NCBI GenBank assembly: GCA_963277665.1
Contig: OY728121.1
Location: forward strand, 1,658,730,062 to 1,658,794,061
DNA: 64,000 bases
Direction: 5' to 3'
Source: Viscum album
Lineage: Eukaryota > Streptophyta > Magnoliopsida > Santalales > Viscaceae
The position numbers and the translations under genes were made by a program. The notes under the pieces were generated by a model. It was not told where the DNA came from. It saw only the letters and a list, made by a program, of their open reading frames with translations, and did not search any database. Shown here one piece after another: positions 49,745-59,575 of the stretch (position 1 is the first letter of the stretch; every line of letters starts with the position of its first letter).

Positions 49745-50747
49745 TGTTATGGTTGGTGTCCTCAGAACCAACTGTTTTTTACTTTGATTACATGAATGTT
49801 CACTTATTATAATTGTTCATTGTTCTACATGGAAATAATATAATAATGTCATGGAATATTTGTTGCATTAATAAGGTCATAGCAGATCCCCGCTATGATG
49901 AGAACCTTGAAATGCTATCACAATATTCTTAAATAAAGTTCTACGGTAGGATGACATACTATGATAGGACACATAGTATACAGACCGTCATGTGCGAGTA
50001 CTTGTAAGAAGACGAGACTCTCTCTCATGGAGGTCGCAATTGGTAATCTCCAAGATGGGAGATTATGAGAACAGAACCACCAGTAGTAATTCCGCATGTC
50101 TTGGTGTCATCGGATATTGCTATCTGTGAGCATGTGTAATGGTCCATAGACTGGATGATTATCATTAACTCATGTCATGACTCGCGCACTTAGATTTACT
50201 GACGAAAACCGTCACGCAGATAGTTGGCGGGAAGTAGGGTACGTTGGGTGCATCACGAGTGACATGTTTTTAATGAATAAGACGAATAAGTATTTGTCCC
50301 TTCCATTTATGGAAGTTGATATCTCGGACCTTTGATTGAAATATAACTATCGCATTAAATTCCATGGCCATGGTGTAAACGACGAGTTTATTTCAGGTAG
50401 TCAAAGAAAAACGGATCAAGCATATAGGTTTATGAAACTTCCATGAAACCTTTTTGATGAGATATTGAGACAAAGGGATTAAATTAAATAGTAAGTGTTG
50501 GTATGAGGTGATACGTCAATGCAACATCAACTTCTTTCTCTTGGGTTCCTTGACCCGTTGCTAGACAGTAATCTTGGACTTTAGGCAAGCCTGCCTAATG
50601 CCAATGAGAAAGAGGCCTAGAGGGTCACACACTAAGTGTATCCAAGTATCTCAAGTTGAATAAAGATTAATCCCATACGAGGTTTAATAATTATTAAAGG
50701 AAGCCTAAGTTGTTTTAAATGATGGAGGAAAAATAAAATAAAACAAG

Positions 50748-50912
50748 TACACGCCGTGTATTATTAAATGTACACACCGTGTAGTTTTATTTTGGAAAGG
50801 AAATGAATAAACAAAAACAAGATATACACGTCGTGTACATTTAATGTACACGCCATGTAGTTTTCAATGAAAAACAAGTACACTTCGTGTATTTATTATC
50901 ACACGCCGTGTA
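50748..50912 (+). repeat. Array of six TACACGCCGTGTA palindromes in the 5' LTR
   Basis: Thirteen-base copies start at 50748, 50771, 50825, 50847, 50879 and 50900: TACACGCCGTGTA, TACACACCGTGTA, TACACGTCGTGTA, TACACGCCATGTA, TACACTTCGTGTA and CACACGCCGTGTA. They form three pairs with centre spacing 23, 22 and 21, separated by AT-rich spacers of 8-10 bases. The array ends about 185 bases upstream of the TATA box, within the presumed U3. Confidence 0.92.
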
Positions 50913-51096
50913 GTATTTCCAGTTGGGATTTTGAGGATATAATATCGTTTTATTAAATGATATTTATTATAATCAGCGTGAGCGCATGTCAAGGAATTAA
51001 TTATTCGACAAGGGGGTTTTCAATAAGAGTTAATTAAATAAATGAAATGCGTAACACGTTTATTTATTGTCATAACTCTACAACCTCAAACTCAAT

Positions 51097-51104
51097 TATA
51101 AATA
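51097..51104 (+). promoter_or_regulatory. TATA box of the copia 5' LTR
   Basis: TATAAATA followed by a C/A-rich initiator-like region; transcription would be expected to start about 30 bases further on, near 51130. The same TATAAATA is kept in the other LTR at about 58884. Confidence 0.6.
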
Positions 51105-51653
51105 TCCTCACAACCCCAACTCTTTTCTGACACAAGAGAATCGTTGTGCACAACATCTCTGGAGAATTCTTTCAAGGTCGAAAGAACCTCTTCTTCCAAG
51201 AACACTCTCAAGACCGAGAGAGATCCTCTTCCATTAGAACAAGACGATCTATGGTGGACAACGCAAGCAAAGGCTTCTCCACGCTAGCACTCGGATAATC
51301 CTATGGCGACGTCCAGAGATACGGGGTACACGTGTGGATCACCGCTAGAGGGAGTCTACACTTGGCTTCTCCAACGCAACAACGGATCACATCGACAACG
51401 TGATCGAGAACATCAATGAAGAAAGAACATCCAAAAGGTATTTCTTTATAATTAATTAAATTAATTATAATCAACCTGTAACGATCCTTGTTTGTGGTTC
51501 TAGGAAAAACCATCTTCTTTGTCTTTTTCTATGATTTAATCCATGGAGACTAGAGTTTATCGTCGTATTGATCCCGGATTGATCATTGCTAATGAAAAAA
51601 AGCCAAGTGGGAACATCCACCCACACGTTTCCTCTGCGCCCAGAACCTTCAAA

Positions 51654-51665
51654 TGGTATCAAAGC
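51654..51665 (+). other. Primer-binding site of the copia element
   Basis: TGGTATCAAAGC begins two bases after the LTR end and differs by one base from TGGTATCAGAGC, complementary to initiator tRNA-Met, the usual primer of plant copia elements. Confidence 0.88.
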
Positions 51666-51897
51666 GAGGTTACAACGTTGATTATAGTTATTTAATTTTC
51701 GTTGATAATTTACACATTCATATTTGATTCAATTCGAAATAAATCGTTCTATAAATCTGAATTAATGAGATCTATTATTCCTCCTTCGTTTCTTGATTCA
51801 TATCACAGAAAAAAACTTTTAATTTTAATTTTTGATTAAAATAAAAACGAGGAACTCATCCGGAGGATCCGCTCTTTCTGTCTGTACTACATGGGAT

Positions 51898-52314
51898 TAC
51901 ATGGCGTGTAAATAAAACTACACGTCGTGTACTTAGGTTCAACGAACCGCCACGGGTCTGCCAAACCACGCCGTGTGAATTGATTATGCCTATGTTTTAA
52001 TCATGCCGTGTTGACCAGAATTGAAAGGCACGTGGAAACCGGAATACACGGCGTGTATGTTGGAGCAACACACCGTGTAGTCCGTTCCGACCCAGGTGAA
52101 ACCGTGTACAAAGATAAGCCGCATACCACGTACACGGGATCGCCAGGCTGGTTACCGTGTAACAAGGAAGTACACGCCATGTATGATTCATCTACATGCC
52201 GTGTTCTCTAATATTTCCAAAGTATAGAAAACACATCAAATCCCCAGAGTGTACTTTGGATAAAGGGTGAATAGAAAAATACACGCTGTGTAATTATAAA
52301 CTACACGCCGTGTA
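51898..52314 (+). repeat. Second palindrome array in the copia leader
   Basis: Copies of the same 13-base palindrome start at 51898, 51919, 51965, 52000, 52045, 52067, 52171, 52193, 52280 and 52302. Pairs are 21, 35, 22, 22 and 22 bases apart. The 51965/52000 pair is imperfect. Further half-sites ACCGTGTA (52101), TACACGG (52131) and ACCGTGTAA (52154) lie between. This array is downstream of the primer-binding site, so it is not an LTR copy. Confidence 0.9.
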
Positions 52315-53609
52315 CTTTCCAAAAATGGAATTTCACCAGGTTTCCTCCAATGTACGAAGAGATGTACAAGGAATATGGATGAGAAGAATCCCAAGGAAAT
52401 TCATAAAGGAATTTATGATAAAGAATTGATTAATTATAAGATCATTATTAATTGAATTCGAGTTAGTCTTATCTTAAATAAAAGAACGATTAAAAGAATT
52501 TGAATTCTAAATATGTGTAAATGTCGTTTCATACTATGGATGATCATGAGCTAGACCAAAGACCCTTTGTATGTGTATGGTTTCATTTAAATTTATTTAA
52601 TTTAAATGTTTTGCCCAATGAGCCTTCTTCCAATAAAATGTAGGTCCTGCGTGCCCATGGTTTCTTTAATGTAAAACCAAGTAATAGAGGATCTCCCAAG
52701 CCAGAGGAGACAGTTCAAATCCCGAAACTGAGGTGAAACCAATGCAAGAAGATACAAAGGTGGATAAGTGGTGGCTGCAAAACACGAACCATCATGTTCA
52801 AGGTCTTTTCGCTGGGTTAGGGTTAGATTATCAAAACTGCTAGATAAGATAACCAAATAGAAGCTCATGATCATGCCATCTTATTTTATTTCTATTTTAT
52901 TTCATGATTTATTTATTATGTATGTGTTGCCGCGATCACATAATTAATAAAATGAACAAGCATGCAATGATGGAATAAAATAAAAAACGGACTATGCGTA
53001 AACATTATCGGAACATGGTTAATAACTTAAGAAAGCATCACTTAATATTAACAAGCATGTGATAATGAAAAAATACGCATAAGGAATAAAATCCCTCAAA
53101 TACCATATTATGTCAGACCAAGCCTTTCATTACTTGATTAAGGGCAAGACTCAATAAAACTATGTGTTTGACCAACACTTGTTGGGACACTTACTTTTAA
53201 AAAGGATGCCCTTATGAAAGGTTTCGTGTTGACTTAACCATATTACATCAAGAGAAGTAGCCCTTGATAGACTTGATGCAATATTGGATGCAAGAGTTGA
53301 GGAAATCCAATTCAGGATTTCAGGATTGGGGAGTCCACTCAACAGATCAAGGAACTGTACGCTCACAGTTGGCAAAGACCTTCCTACCTAAATACCCTCA
53401 AATAGCTTGACCAACCCTTGTTGGGGTTATGTGAAGGGAAATATGGATCCTTGCCACTAGAATGTCAAAGCAACTAGACATTCTGAGTTCAATGGTGAGG
53501 GATATTGGGACTTGATAAAATAGCAGGAGAATTAATAAAAAAAATTTATTTCTCATAAAAATGTAATCAAGAAAGTACTAATATATCTGCTCTTTTAAAT
53601 TTTAGAACC
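52315..53609 (+). other. Untranslated leader of the copia element
   Basis: No coding signal of gag is seen before 53610. Two short perfect hairpins of the form CCAAC-N4-GTTGG lie at 53172-53185 and 53411-53424, each preceded by TTGA. Small frames (52602-52874 minus, 53160-53375 minus) are on the wrong strand and have no domain. Confidence 0.55.
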
Positions 53610-54541
53610 ATGTTGACAAACTCATCAACCACTTTTTCTCTGTGATCAATTCTAGATAAAGACAACATCCTCACCGGTATTAACTTTCAGGAGTGGTTTA
53701 GGCGCCTTCGGGTTATCCTACGTCATGAACGAATGTTTTACGTGTTGGAGTCCTCACTTCCCGATTCCCCTACCCCAGGGGCGAGTGATGAAGATTTCCT
53801 AGTCTATGATAAACATTTGAACGATGCACTCGATGTTCAATGTTTGATGTAATCATCAATGTCTAGTGATCTCATGAAGTCTCATGAAGACATGGATGCC
53901 TATAGCATGCTCGAGCATCTCCATGGTCTACACCAGGAGAGAGTAAGACATCAAAGGTTTGAGATCTCCAAGGCTCTATTCCAGAGCAAGCTTGGAGAGG
54001 GTTCCCCATCCAGGCCTCATGTAGTCAAGCTCATTGTCTACATTGAGTGCTTGGAGGTTCTAGGGTTTAAACTCCCTGAAGAACTGGGTATCGATCGCAT
54101 TCTTGCATCACTCCCCCAGAGCTTCTCAAACATTGTTGTGAACTTCAATATGAACAACATTGATAAGTCTTTTTCTGATCTTCTTATCCTTATTCTCCAA
54201 GTGGACAATTACATGAAGCGTGAAAAGCCTTCTGTACTCATGGTGAATAAAAGGAAAGGGAAGGCGAAGAGATTTAAGCCCAAATCTTCTTCAAGGCCTT
54301 CCACGAAAAGGAAGATCAAAGGGGAGGCAAAGGAACAGGATGCTGTTTGTTATTCATGTGGAAAGAAGGGCCACTGGAAGAAAAACTGCACCCAGCCATG
54401 GAAGCAAGGGGAACCTTTAGGTTCATATGTTATCGAATGCAATCTATCTATTTCTACTATTTGGGTATTAGATAATGCTTGTGGTTCTCACATCTGTATC
54501 CAAATACAGGAACCAAGTAGATTAAAGAAGATTGATCAATG
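53610..54541 (+). pseudogene. copia gag with start of protease (degenerate)
   Basis: From ATG at 53610 the frame reads MLTNSSTTFSL, a stop (53643), then ILTGINFQEWFRRLRVIL, the usual N-terminal N-[YF]-x-x-W motif of copia gag. A second stop lies at 53850, after which 227 codons are open. These include MKSHEDMDAYSMLEHL, ILASLPQSFSNIVVNFNMN (gag UBN2-type) and a nucleocapsid knuckle CYSCGKKGHWKKNC (CX2CX4HX4C, about 54346-54390). Protease follows at once: WVLDNACGSHIC near 54465, where related elements have LDTGCGSHIC. The catalytic Asp is kept but Thr-Gly became Asn-Ala. The frame stops where Trp is expected (TGG to TGA). Confidence 0.88.
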
Positions 54542-55745
54542 AGAGGTAGCTCTATGAGTAGCCAACGGAGCCAGACTCTCTGTTGTAGCTGTCAGAGACT
54601 ACCACCTCACATTGCCTACTGGGATGGTCTTGGTTTTGAAAGGTTGTTATTATGTGCCTTCTGTTACTAAAAACATTATTTCAGTATCCAGATTAGATAC
54701 TGATGGATTCATATTCATGTTTGGAAATTAATGTTGCTACATTTATAAAGATAGCTTTTGTTTTGGTAGGGAACATTTATATAACAACCTTTATGTGTTA
54801 TACTACACAAACCAAGTAATGGAAATCAATAAAAATGTTAATTCACATGACTCATACCACACCAAATTTTGGAGTAACCGACTAGGTCATGTCAATGAGA
54901 AGCATTTGACAAAATTAAATCAAGATTGGTATTTAGATTCTTTCAAACTAATACCACTTGGTGTATGTCATGCGTGACTACAAGGAATAATGACCAAAGC
55001 CCCATTTAGTAGGAAAGGTGAAAGAGCTAAAGATCTTCTAGAATAAGTTCACATAGATGTGTGTGGACCATTTCCATTTGAAGCAAGGGGTGGGTTCTTG
55101 AACTTCATAAATTTTACTGATGATTTTAGTAGATATGGATATATCTATTTAATTAGGTATAAGTCAGATTCTTTTGATCAGTTCAAAGAATACAAGAATG
55201 AAGTTGAGAACCAACTTGGTAAGAAGATTAAGAAACTCTGCTCAGACAGAGGAGGAGAATATCTTAATCAGGACTTCATTGATTTCTTACGGGAGTTTGG
55301 AATTCTATCTCAACTCACTCCTCCTTACACACTGCAGTGGAATGGTGTAAGTGAAAAAAGGAACCACACCCTGTTGGACATGGTGAGATCAATGATGAGT
55401 CATGCGAGTCTTCCATTATCCTTTTGGGGATATGCATTACAAACAGTATCACACATACTAATCCAAGTACCAACTAAATCGATAAATGGTATTCCATACG
55501 AGTTATGGAGTGGACGCAAAGCCATGTTATCGAATTTACATGTGTGGGGTAGCGAAGCATTCGTTAAGGCCTTTACAGGTAACAAACTCACCCCATGAGG
55601 CACAAATTGTATCTTTATAGGATATCCTAAGGAAACAAGGGGGTATTACCTATACAACCCCTCAGAAAGAAGGTTATAGTGGAAAGACACGCCATATTCC
55701 TCGAGAGGGAGCACATCTCCAAAAGAGATAGTGGGAGAGAGATAG
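54542..55745 (+). pseudogene. copia protease end and integrase (degenerate)
   Basis: Continuing in frame through stops: VANGARLSVVAVRDYHLTLP, GCYYVPSVTKNIISVSRLD (protease tail). The integrase zinc domain follows with NRLGHVNEKHLTKLN and a broken second Cys (CHA-stop). The catalytic core runs from about 55040: VHIDVCGPFPFEARGG (first Asp), FTDDFSRYGYIYLI, LCSDRGGEYLNQDFIDFL (second Asp, about 55238) and NGVSEKRNHTLLDMVRSMM (Glu, about 55355), then FWGYALQTVSHIL. A 179-codon frame, 55059-55598, is uninterrupted and holds most of the core. Stops at 54541, 54555 and 54974 and a Leu-to-stop at about 55043 break the polyprotein. Order before RT is diagnostic of copia. Confidence 0.9.
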
Positions 55746-57530
55746 TCTTAGATGAAGTTGAGGCTTAAGATACACATGAGTTGGTACAAGAACAGATTAC
55801 ACAAATCCCCATGGAAGAAAAATATGTTCCAGAGACACAAGAACTGCATAGGAGCATGAGAGAGGTGAGAGAACCAGAACGATATGGTTTTCTTGTCACC
55901 GAGGATAGTGACTCATTATTGGTTGAAAATGATGACCCTCTTAGCTACAAGGAAGTAGTTAAAGGCAAAGGTGTTGCCAAGTGGCAATAAGCTCTGAATT
56001 CTCAAATGGATTCTATGTACCAAAACCAAGTCTAGATTTTGGTAGATCCTCAAGTTGATGTAAATCTTATTGGTAATAAATGGGTATTCAAGAAGAAACT
56101 GTACATGGAGGGGTAAGCCAGCACCTATAAGGCACAACCGGTTGCAAAAGGTTTTAGAAAACATCAAGGAATTGACTATGATGAAAACTTTTCATCGGTT
56201 GCGATGCTGAAATCCATCAGAATCCTATTTTTCATTACTACTTACCATGACTATGAAATTTGGAAAATGGATTTCAAAACAGCTATCCTTAACGGGAACC
56301 TCTAGGAAGATGTCTACATGACACAACCTGAAGGGTTTGTGACTCCAAAGGATTCCAAAAAGGTATGCAAGTTGCAGAAATCCATTTATGGATTAAAGCA
56401 AGCATCAAGGTCATGGAAAATTCGTTTTGATGAAGGTATTACAGAATTTGGATTTGTTAAGAATGAATGTGAGCCTTGTGTCTACAAAATGTTTAGTGGA
56501 AGTGCAGCCATTTTCCTAACAGTATATGTTGATGACATATTTCTAATTGGAAATGAAGTACCTATCTTACAGTTAGTTAAGGAATGGTTTCATAAATGAT
56601 TCTCCATATATGAAAGACTTGGGCAAGGCGGCATTTATTCTTGGGATCAAGATCACTCGTGATAGATCCAAGAGAATGCTGGGCCTGAGTCAAAGTACAT
56701 ACATTGACAAGATACTGAAGAGAATTAGTATGGAATAGTCCAAGAGGGAATTGTTTCCAGTGTCACAGGGCATTCATCTTTCCAAGAAAATGTGTCCTCA
56801 GACACATGAGGAAAGAAAGAGGATGGCAAGGATCCCTTACGCATCCGCGATTGGGTCAGTCATGTATGTTATGCTATGTAGGAGGGTAGATGTTTCTTAC
56901 GCATTAAGTGCGATAGGAAGATATCATGTTGATCCAGGGGACTGCCATTGGATGGTAGTCAAGAATGTCCTTAAGTATTTGAGGTGTACTAAGGATATGT
57001 TCCTGGTTTATGGAGGAGATGAGGAAATAGTCATCAGAGGACATGTAGATTCTAGTTTACAGACGGATCAAGATGACATAAAGTCACAGACTGGATACAT
57101 CTTCAGTTTGAATAGAGGTGTAGTGAGCTGGAAGAGCTAAAAAAAGTGTGGTGGAAGATTCTATAGCGGAGTCCGAGTATATCGCATCTTCTGAGGCAGC
57201 TAAATAAGCAGTATGGATGCGAAGCTTCATCCAATAGATTGATGTTGTACCGAGCAGTAAAGATCCTATAACAATCTATTGTGATAATACTACAGCGGTG
57301 GCACTTTCAAAGGAGCCAAGGTCACATCAGCGGACAAAGCACATACTTTGGAAGTATCATCTCTTGGTGGATTTTTCTCAGAGAGGTGAAGCTGCAGTGA
57401 GCAGTATTTCCATGGAAGACAATGTGGAAAACCCATTGACTAAAGCCTTGACTCAGCAGAAACATGATCATCATGTGAGGTCTAGCGGACTAAAAGTCAT
57501 AGGCAGTTGGCTCCAGTCCAAGTTGGAGTT
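55746..57530 (+). pseudogene. copia reverse transcriptase and RNase H (degenerate)
   Basis: RT blocks: NKWVFKKKLYMEG, VAKGFRKHQGIDYDENFSSV, MDFKTAILNGNL-EDVYMTQP, KLQKSIYGLKQASRSWKIRF and TVYVDDIFLIGNE with an intact YVDD at 56525-56536. A frameshift after EWFHK (about 56599) leads to FILGIKITRDRSKRMLGLSQ and RIPYASAIGSVMYVMLC in another frame. RNase H continues with VDSSLQTDQDDIKSQTGYIF (about 57047-57105). A second frameshift near 57140 leads to AESEYIASSEAAK, YCDNTTAVALSKEPRSHQRT and KHILWKYHLLVDFSQ. The end, ENPLTKALTQQKHDHH, runs into the 3' LTR. The last bases before the LTR, CCAAGTTGGAG, are a poor polypurine tract. Confidence 0.9.
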
Positions 57531-59438
57531 TGTAAGGGTTTGTGTCCTCAGAACCAGCTTTTCTGTACTTTGATTACATGAATTTTCACTTATTATATAT
57601 TGTTCATTGTTCTGCACAGATATAATATAATAATGTACGGGAATATTTGTTGCATTAATAAGGTCATAGCAGATCCCTGCTATGATGAGAACCTTGAAAT
57701 TCTATAACAATATTCTTAAATAATGTTCTTCGGTTGGATGACATACTATGATAGAACACATAGTATACAGATCGTCATGTGCGAGTACTCGTAAGAAGAC
57801 AAGACTCTCTCTCATGGAGTTCTCACTTGGTAATCTCAAAGATGGGAGATTATTAGAACACACCCGCCAGTAGTAATTCCTCATGTCTTGATGTCATCGG
57901 ATATTACTATCTGTGAGTGTGTGTAATGGTCCTTATACTTGAAGATTATCATTAACTCATGTCATGACTCGCACACTTCGATTTACTGACAAAAACCATC
58001 ACGCAGACAGTTGGCGGGAAGTAGGGTACGTTGGGTGCGTCGCGAGTGACACGTTGTTAATGTATAAGTCGAGGAAGGATTTTTCCCTTTCATTTATGGA
58101 AGTTGATATATCGGCCCTTTGATTGAATTAGAACTGTCACATTAAATTCCATGGCCATAGTGTAAATGAAAAGTTTATTTCAGGTAGTGAAATAACGACG
58201 AATCAAACATATAGGTTTATGAAACTTCCATGAAACCTTCTTGATGAGATATTGAGAAAAAAGAATTAAATTACACTGTAAGCGTTCCTATGAGGTGATA
58301 CGTCAATGCGGCGTCAACTTCTTCCTCTTGGGTGCCTTGACCCATTGCTGGACAACAATCTCGGACTTTAGGCAAGCCTGCCTAATGCCAACGAGAAAGA
58401 GGCCTAGAGGGTCACACACTAAGGGTATCCAAGTATTTCAAGTTGAATAAATATTAATCTCATACGTGGTTTAATAATTATTCAAGGAATCCTAAGTTGT
58501 TTTAAATGATAGAGGAAAAATAAAATAAAACAAGTACACGCCATGTATTATTAAATGTACACGCCGTGTAGTTTTATTTTGGAAATGAAATGAATAAATG
58601 AAAACAACATATACACGCCATGTATATTTATTTTACATGCCGTGTAGTTTTCAATGAAAAACAAGTACACTCTGTGTATTTATTATTACACGCCGTGTAG
58701 TTTTTCTAGTCATGATTTTTAGGATATAATATCGTTTTATTAAATGATATTTATTATAATCAGCGTGAGCGCATGTCAACGAATTAATTATTCGACATGT
58801 GGGTTATCAATAAGAGTTAATGAAATAAATGAAATGTGTAACACGTTTATATATTATCATAACTCTACAATCTCAAACGTGATTATAAATATCCTCACAA
58901 CCCCAACTCTTTTCTGACACAAGATAATCGTTGTGCACAACAGCTCTGCATAATTCTTTCAAGGTCGAAAGAACCTCTTCCTCCAAGAACGCTCTCAAGA
59001 CTGAGAGAGATCCTCTTCCATCAGATCAAGATGATCTAAGGCAGACAACACAAGCAAAGGCTTCTCCACGCTAGCACCCGGAGAATCCTTTGGTGACGTC
59101 TAGAGTTACGAGGTACACATGTGGATCACCGCTAGAGGGAGTATACACTTGGATTCTGTGACGCAACGATGGATCACATCGACAACGTGATCGAGAACAT
59201 CAACGAATAAAGAACACCCTAAATGAATTTCTTTATAATTTATTAAATTAATTATAATAAACCAGTAACGATCCTTGTTAGTGGTTCCGGGACAAACCAT
59301 CTTCTTTGTCTTTTTCTATGATTCAATCCGTGGAGACTGGCGTTTATCGTCATATTGATCCCAGATTGATCATTTATAATGACAAAAATCCAAGTGGGCA
59401 CATCCACCAACGTGCTTCCGCTATGCTCGGAACCTTCA
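57531..59438 (+). mobile_element. 3' LTR of the copia element
   Basis: 1908 bases, TGTAAGGG at the start and GGAACCTTCA at the end. Same architecture as the 5' LTR including inverted repeats, palindrome array and TATAAATA at about 58884. Terminal bases and the ATATT duplication after it fix the right boundary. Confidence 0.92.
58535..58699 (+). repeat. Array of six TACACGCCGTGTA palindromes in the 3' LTR
   Basis: Copies start at 58535, 58558, 58612, 58634, 58666 and 58687, with the same spacings (23, 54, 22, 32, 21) as in the 5' LTR. Variants are TACACGCCATGTA, TACACGCCGTGTA, TACACGCCATGTA, TACATGCCGTGTA, TACACTCTGTGTA and TACACGCCGTGTA. Some positions differ from the 5' LTR copies, mostly at CpG. 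Confidence 0.92.
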
Positions 59439-59443
59439 ATATT
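59439..59443. repeat. Target-site duplication ATATT, right copy
   Basis: Identical to the five bases before the 5' LTR. Confidence 0.8.
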
Positions 59444-59575
59444 GGGTCACATTGTTCCTTATAATGGCTTCTAGACAGCCTTTCTTGCAAATTCAGAAAG
59501 ACATCACGAAGAAAAGGGCCTGTAATTCCACCCTAGATAGAGCATCCTTCTTTTGGTTATCATTATAAAATCTAA

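Larger units (their letters stand above)
49745..51651 (+). mobile_element. 5' LTR of the copia element
   Basis: Aligns along its length with 57531-59438. It holds a short inverted repeat TAATCTCC/GGAGATTA (50044-50065), another TTAGGCA/TGCCTAA (50581-50598), the palindrome array at 50748-50912, a TATA box at 51097 and the LTR end CAGAACCTTCA next to the primer-binding site. Confidence 0.92.
49745..59438 (+). mobile_element. Structurally complete Ty1/copia retrotransposon with degenerate coding region
   Basis: Two LTRs of 1907 and 1908 bases flank a 5.9-kb interior. It contains a primer-binding site, a 1.9-kb untranslated leader, then gag, protease, integrase, reverse transcriptase and RNase H, the copia order with integrase before RT. 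ATATT duplications flank both ends. The LTRs start TGTTATGG/TGTAAGGG and end CCTTCA. Over one 240-base stretch about 20 differences separate the LTRs, so it is moderately old. Stops and at least two frameshifts make it non-autonomous now. I do not assign a named copia lineage. Confidence 0.92.

Noticed and set aside
50748..50912. CRISPR array, because of short regularly spaced palindromic repeats
   Set aside because: Repeats are 13 bases, spacers 8-41 bases and mostly AT-rich, the array sits in both LTRs of a plant copia element, and no cas genes exist here.
52008..52211. Overlapping frames on both strands across the copia leader array as a leader peptide
   Set aside because: Produced by the palindromic repeat, which reads similarly on both strands; not conserved in the LTR array.
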